NCBI RefSeq assembly: GCF_004187715.1
Contig: NZ_QZWF01000006.1
Coordinates: 250,459 to 314,458 of the forward strand
Length of the DNA: 64,000 nt
DNA from: Streptomyces sp. F001
Lineage (GTDB): Bacteria; Actinomycetota; Actinomycetes; Streptomycetales; Streptomycetaceae
Reading direction: 5' to 3'
The notes beneath the pieces were generated by a model, which saw only the letters and a program-made list of their open reading frames with translations, did not search any database and was not told where the DNA came from. A program made the translations under genes and the position numbers. How positions within the stretch are numbered: the stretch's first letter is position 1; each line of letters starts with the position of its first letter. This document shows positions 61,450 through 64,000 of this stretch, piece after piece.

Positions 61450-62862
61450 CTACATGTTGATCATGTGGCCGGCCAGGCCGTGCACGGCCTCCTGGAGCGC
61501 CTCGCCGAGGGTCGGGTGGCCGTGGACGTTGCGGGCCACCTCGTGGACGGTGAGGTCCCACTTCTGGGCCAGGGTCAGCTCGGGCAGCAGCTCGGTGACG
61601 TCGGGGCCGATGAGGTGGCCGCCGATCAGTTCGCCGTACTTCGCGTCGCTGATCAGCTTCACGAAGCCGGTGGTGTCGCCGAGGCCGTGCGCCTTGCCGT
61701 TGGCGGTGAACGGGAACTTGGCGACCTTGACGTCGTAGCCCAGCTCACGGGCCTGCGCCTCGGTGTAGCCGAAGCTGGCGATCTGCGGCTGGCAGTACGT
61801 GGCACGCGGGATCATCACGTAGTCGAGCTCCATCGTCTCGGCGTCCGCGATGGTCTCGGCGGCGACCACGCCCATGGCCTCGGCGGCGTGCGCGAGCATC
61901 AGCTTCGCGGTGACGTCACCGATGGCGTAGATGTGCGGGACGGAGGTGCGGCAGCGGCCGTCGACGTCGATCGCGCCGCGGTCGGTGACCTTCACACCCG
62001 TCTTCTCCAGCCCGTAGCCCTCGACGTTCGGCTGGAAGCCGATGGCCTGGAGGACCTTGTCGGCCTCGAGGATCTGCTGGGAGCCGTCCTTGGTGGTGAC
62101 CGTGACGCGGACCTGCGGGCCGGACTCGTCGATGGCGTCGACGCGGGTCGAGGTGAGCACGTCGATGCCCAGCTTGCGGTACTGGCGGGCGAGTTCGGTG
62201 GAGACCTCGGCGTCCTCGAGGGGGGCGGCGCGGTCCAGGAACTCGACGACGGTGACCTTCACGCCGTAGTTGTTCAGGATGTACGCGAACTCGACACCGA
62301 TCGCGCCGGCGCCCGCGATGATGATCGACTGCGGCAGTTCCTCGGCGAGGATCTGCTCCTCGAACGTCACCACGCGTGAGGTGCGGCGGGTGCCGGGCAG
62401 CAGCTTCGGGGTGGCGCCGGTGGCGATGATGCAGTGGTCGAAGCCGATGGTGCGGGACTCGCCGTCGTAGCCGGTGATCTGGAGGGTGTGCGGGTCGACG
62501 AACGTGCCGCGGCCGTCGTACTCCGTGATCTTGTTCTTCTTCATCAGGTAGTGGACGCCCTTGACCCGGCCGTCGGCGACCTTGCGGCTGCGCCGGAACG
62601 CCTCGCCGTAGTCGAAGGTGATCTGTCCGTCGGCCTTGATGCCGAAGGTCTTCGCCTCACGGGTGACGATGTGCGCGAGCTCGGCGTTGCGCAGCAGGGC
62701 CTTGGTGGGGATGCAGCCGACGTTCAGGCAGACACCGCCCCAGTACTTCTCCTCGACGACGGCGACACGTTTGCCCAGCTGGGCGGCGCGGATGGCGGCG
62801 ACGTACCCGCCGGGGCCCGCTCCGAGAACGACGACGTCGAAGCGCTCGTCCTGCTCGTCCAT
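61450..62862 (-). CDS. lpdA: dihydrolipoamide dehydrogenase
   Basis: 470 residues. FAD site VVLGAGPGGYVAAIRAAQLG, redox-active disulfide GGVCLNVGCIPTK, NAD site IIAGAGAIGVEFAYIL, second FAD site YAIGDVTAKLMLAHAAEAMG, and C-terminal active-site His-Glu in HGHPTLGEA. It reoxidises dihydrolipoyl groups of 2-oxoacid dehydrogenases or other lipoyl systems; no E1/E2 genes are nearby. ATG 62862 chosen by fold start. Confidence 0.95.
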   Translation of the reverse strand: MDEQDERFDVVVLGAGPGGYVAAIRAAQLGKRVAVVEEKYWGGVCLNVGCIPTKALLRNAELAHIVTREAKTFGIKADGQITFDYGEAFRRSRKVADGRVKGVHYLMKKNKITEYDGRGTFVDPHTLQITGYDGESRTIGFDHCIIATGATPKLLPGTRRTSRVVTFEEQILAEELPQSIIIAGAGAIGVEFAYILNNYGVKVTVVEFLDRAAPLEDAEVSTELARQYRKLGIDVLTSTRVDAIDESGPQVRVTVTTKDGSQQILEADKVLQAIGFQPNVEGYGLEKTGVKVTDRGAIDVDGRCRTSVPHIYAIGDVTAKLMLAHAAEAMGVVAAETIADAETMELDYVMIPRATYCQPQIASFGYTEAQARELGYDVKVAKFPFTANGKAHGLGDTTGFVKLISDAKYGELIGGHLIGPDVTELLPELTLAQKWDLTVHEVARNVHGHPTLGEALQEAVHGLAGHMINM

Positions 62863-62996
62863 GCGGAGGTCCCTTTCGGTGTGGTGAAGAGCGTTGGCCG
62901 GGTGTGGTGCGTAAGAGATTCTTTCGCCCCGCCTTGCTCCTCGCCACACTGATCCCTGTGACATGACGCGCGTCTCAGCCGCGGCGTGGGCCGGTT

Positions 62997-63422
62997 TCAG
63001 TGGTTGGGGGCGGCCCGGCTGATGTCCGCCAGGGCGGAGTGCGGATCCTCGGAGGTGGCGAGATCACCGAGGCTGATCATGCCGATGGGGCAGCCGCCGT
63101 GCTCGACGACGGGGATCCTGCGCACCGCGTGCCGGCGCATCAGTTCGATGGCGTGGTCGGTCGTGTCGTCGGGCGCAAGGGTCACCACGGGCGGCCGGGT
63201 GCACAGCGAGCCGACGGTGGTGGTGTTCGGGTCGAGCCCCTCGGCGACGGCCCGGACCGCGATGTCGCGGTCGGTGAGGACGCCGAACAGATCACAGTCG
63301 TAGGCCACCAGGACATCGCCGATGTCCTGCTCGCGCATCAGCCGCGCCGCCCGCGCCACGGTGGTCATCGGCTCGACCGAGGCCGTGCCGGGCGACATCA
63401 CGTCGCGTATCTGCCTGGTCAT
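62997..63422 (-). CDS. CBS-domain protein
   Basis: 141 residues: two CBS domains (RDVMSPGTASVEPMTTV ... FGVLTDRDIAVRAVA; VVTLAPDDTTDHAIELMRRH ... GMISLGDLA). Resembles the stand-alone CBS pairs (Hrp1-like) of actinobacteria, which bind adenine nucleotides. ATG 63422 has AGGAGGC four bases upstream. It is 26 bases behind the phosphoribosyltransferase gene; same operon. Confidence 0.9.
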   Translation of the reverse strand: MTRQIRDVMSPGTASVEPMTTVARAARLMREQDIGDVLVAYDCDLFGVLTDRDIAVRAVAEGLDPNTTTVGSLCTRPPVVTLAPDDTTDHAIELMRRHAVRRIPVVEHGGCPIGMISLGDLATSEDPHSALADISRAAPNH

Positions 63423-63448
63423 GAACGCCTCCTGGGGGTACGGCCGGC

Positions 63449-64000
63449 TCAGCTGCCGTGCAGCGCGTCCAGCACGTCGTCGTCCGTCAGCTGCTCGAAG
63501 TCCTCGTACCAGAGCCCGACCGCGTGGAACGGGCTCGGCCGCATCAGGCACACCACGTCGTCGGCGTCGCCGCGCAGCAGGTCGGTCGCCTCGTGCGAGC
63601 AGACCGGCGCGGCGACGACCACCCGTTCGGGCTCGCGCCGGCGCACGGCCTGCACGGCGGCGCGGGCGGTCGATCCGGTGGCCAGCCCGTCGTCGACGAG
63701 GATCGCGGTACGTCCCTTCAGTTCGGCGGCGGGGCGGCCCTGCCGGTAGCGCTGCTCGCGCCGGTGCAGTTCGGCCCGTTCCCGGGTCACCACCGGGGCG
63801 AGCTCCTCCTCGGTCAGGCCCAGCTGGTTCAGGGCCCGGGCGTCGAACAACGGGGGGTCGTCGCCCGCGATCGCTCCGACGCCGAACTCCTCGTGGGCAG
63901 GCGCGCCGATCTTGCGGACGACAAGCACGTCGAGCGGGGCGCCGAGCGCCCGTGCGACCTCCCGGGCGACCGTGACGCCACCGCGAGGCAGGGCGAGCAC
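63449..64000 (-). CDS. phosphoribosyltransferase-family protein, 5' end outside window
   Basis: 183 codons present, open to the window edge. LALPRGGVTVAREVARALG is the usual segment near residue 30 of this family, so roughly the first 25-35 residues are missing. The PRPP loop is AILVDDGLATGSTARAAVQA; PAHEEFGVGAIA follows the first sheet. Actinomycete proteins of this kind often adjoin CBS and stress genes, as here; substrate base unknown. Confidence 0.9.
   Translation of the reverse strand: MLALPRGGVTVAREVARALGAPLDVLVVRKIGAPAHEEFGVGAIAGDDPPLFDARALNQLGLTEEELAPVVTRERAELHRREQRYRQGRPAAELKGRTAILVDDGLATGSTARAAVQAVRRREPERVVVAAPVCSHEATDLLRGDADDVVCLMRPSPFHAVGLWYEDFEQLTDDDVLDALHGS

Noticed and set aside
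1..64000. tRNA or rRNA genes
   Set aside because: No cloverleaf with a GGTTCGA-type T-loop and matching acceptor stem, nor any rRNA signature, was noticed while reading both strands; a dedicated search was not possible here.

Overview
The window is actinomycete DNA, most probably from a Streptomyces chromosome. The G+C content is very high, genes are dense, GTG and TTG starts are common, and it carries the streptomycete order crotonyl-CoA carboxylase/reductase - ethylmalonyl-CoA mutase - CoA lyase - hydratase - acyl-CoA dehydrogenase - psd - pssA.

Left core (1-29.8 kb). A minus-strand peptidase operon (M55 D-aminopeptidase, M20, S9, the last cut by the window edge) is followed by a methyltransferase, a SpoIIE-type phosphatase and an MFS exporter with a carboxypeptidase-regulatory-like tail. 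A radical-SAM protein of the Rv2578c type lies behind a textbook LexA box. A secreted tripeptidyl aminopeptidase, a GNAT and a HEAT-repeat protein come next. A fused 3-hydroxybutyryl-CoA dehydrogenase and a TetR regulator lead into the ethylmalonyl-CoA operon (ccr, meaA, mcl, mch, mcd), which turns acetyl-CoA into glyoxylate and C3/C4 units. psd and pssA (phosphatidylethanolamine synthesis) follow. Then come a glycerate kinase broken by one base, an ADP-ribosylglycohydrolase, a NUDIX hydrolase, an orphan VapB-like antitoxin and a secreted SGNH esterase.

Accessory region (about 29.9-56.4 kb). An intact Sir2 deacetylase opens a stretch littered with at least four Sir2 gene fragments, the last 20 kb away. 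Between them are small membrane proteins, GNAT and TmrB-like genes, an IS5-type element with a -1 slippery site, a frameshifted secreted SGNH/FN3 protein, an amidohydrolase/TetR pair, a serine resolvase, a carboxylesterase, a 1.65-kb IS with long inverted repeats and a passenger gene, other decayed transposases, an ABC exporter and a 258-bp MITE.

The most striking part is 50.3-56.4 kb. A PEP-synthase-like kinase with ATP-grasp and swivelling-His domains but no PEP barrel, a C26 glutamine hydrolase and a CTP-type nucleotidyltransferase form one overlapping operon. A CMP-kinase-like gene converges on it. This matches in kind, and nearly in order, the Campylobacter jejuni cj1418-cj1415 set that makes the P-N bond of capsular O-methyl phosphoramidate. 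I infer a phosphoramidate (CDP-amidate) pathway in an actinomycete, with an unrecognised protein and a HAD enzyme as further parts.

Right core (56.4-64 kb). A small membrane protein with GG-x-I-x-x-S repeats, the alkylation-repair pair ogt/alkA-ada, a P1B-4 metal ATPase (with a four-copy 42-bp internal repeat) divergent from an NmtR-like sensor, lipoamide dehydrogenase, a CBS protein and a phosphoribosyltransferase cut by the window end.
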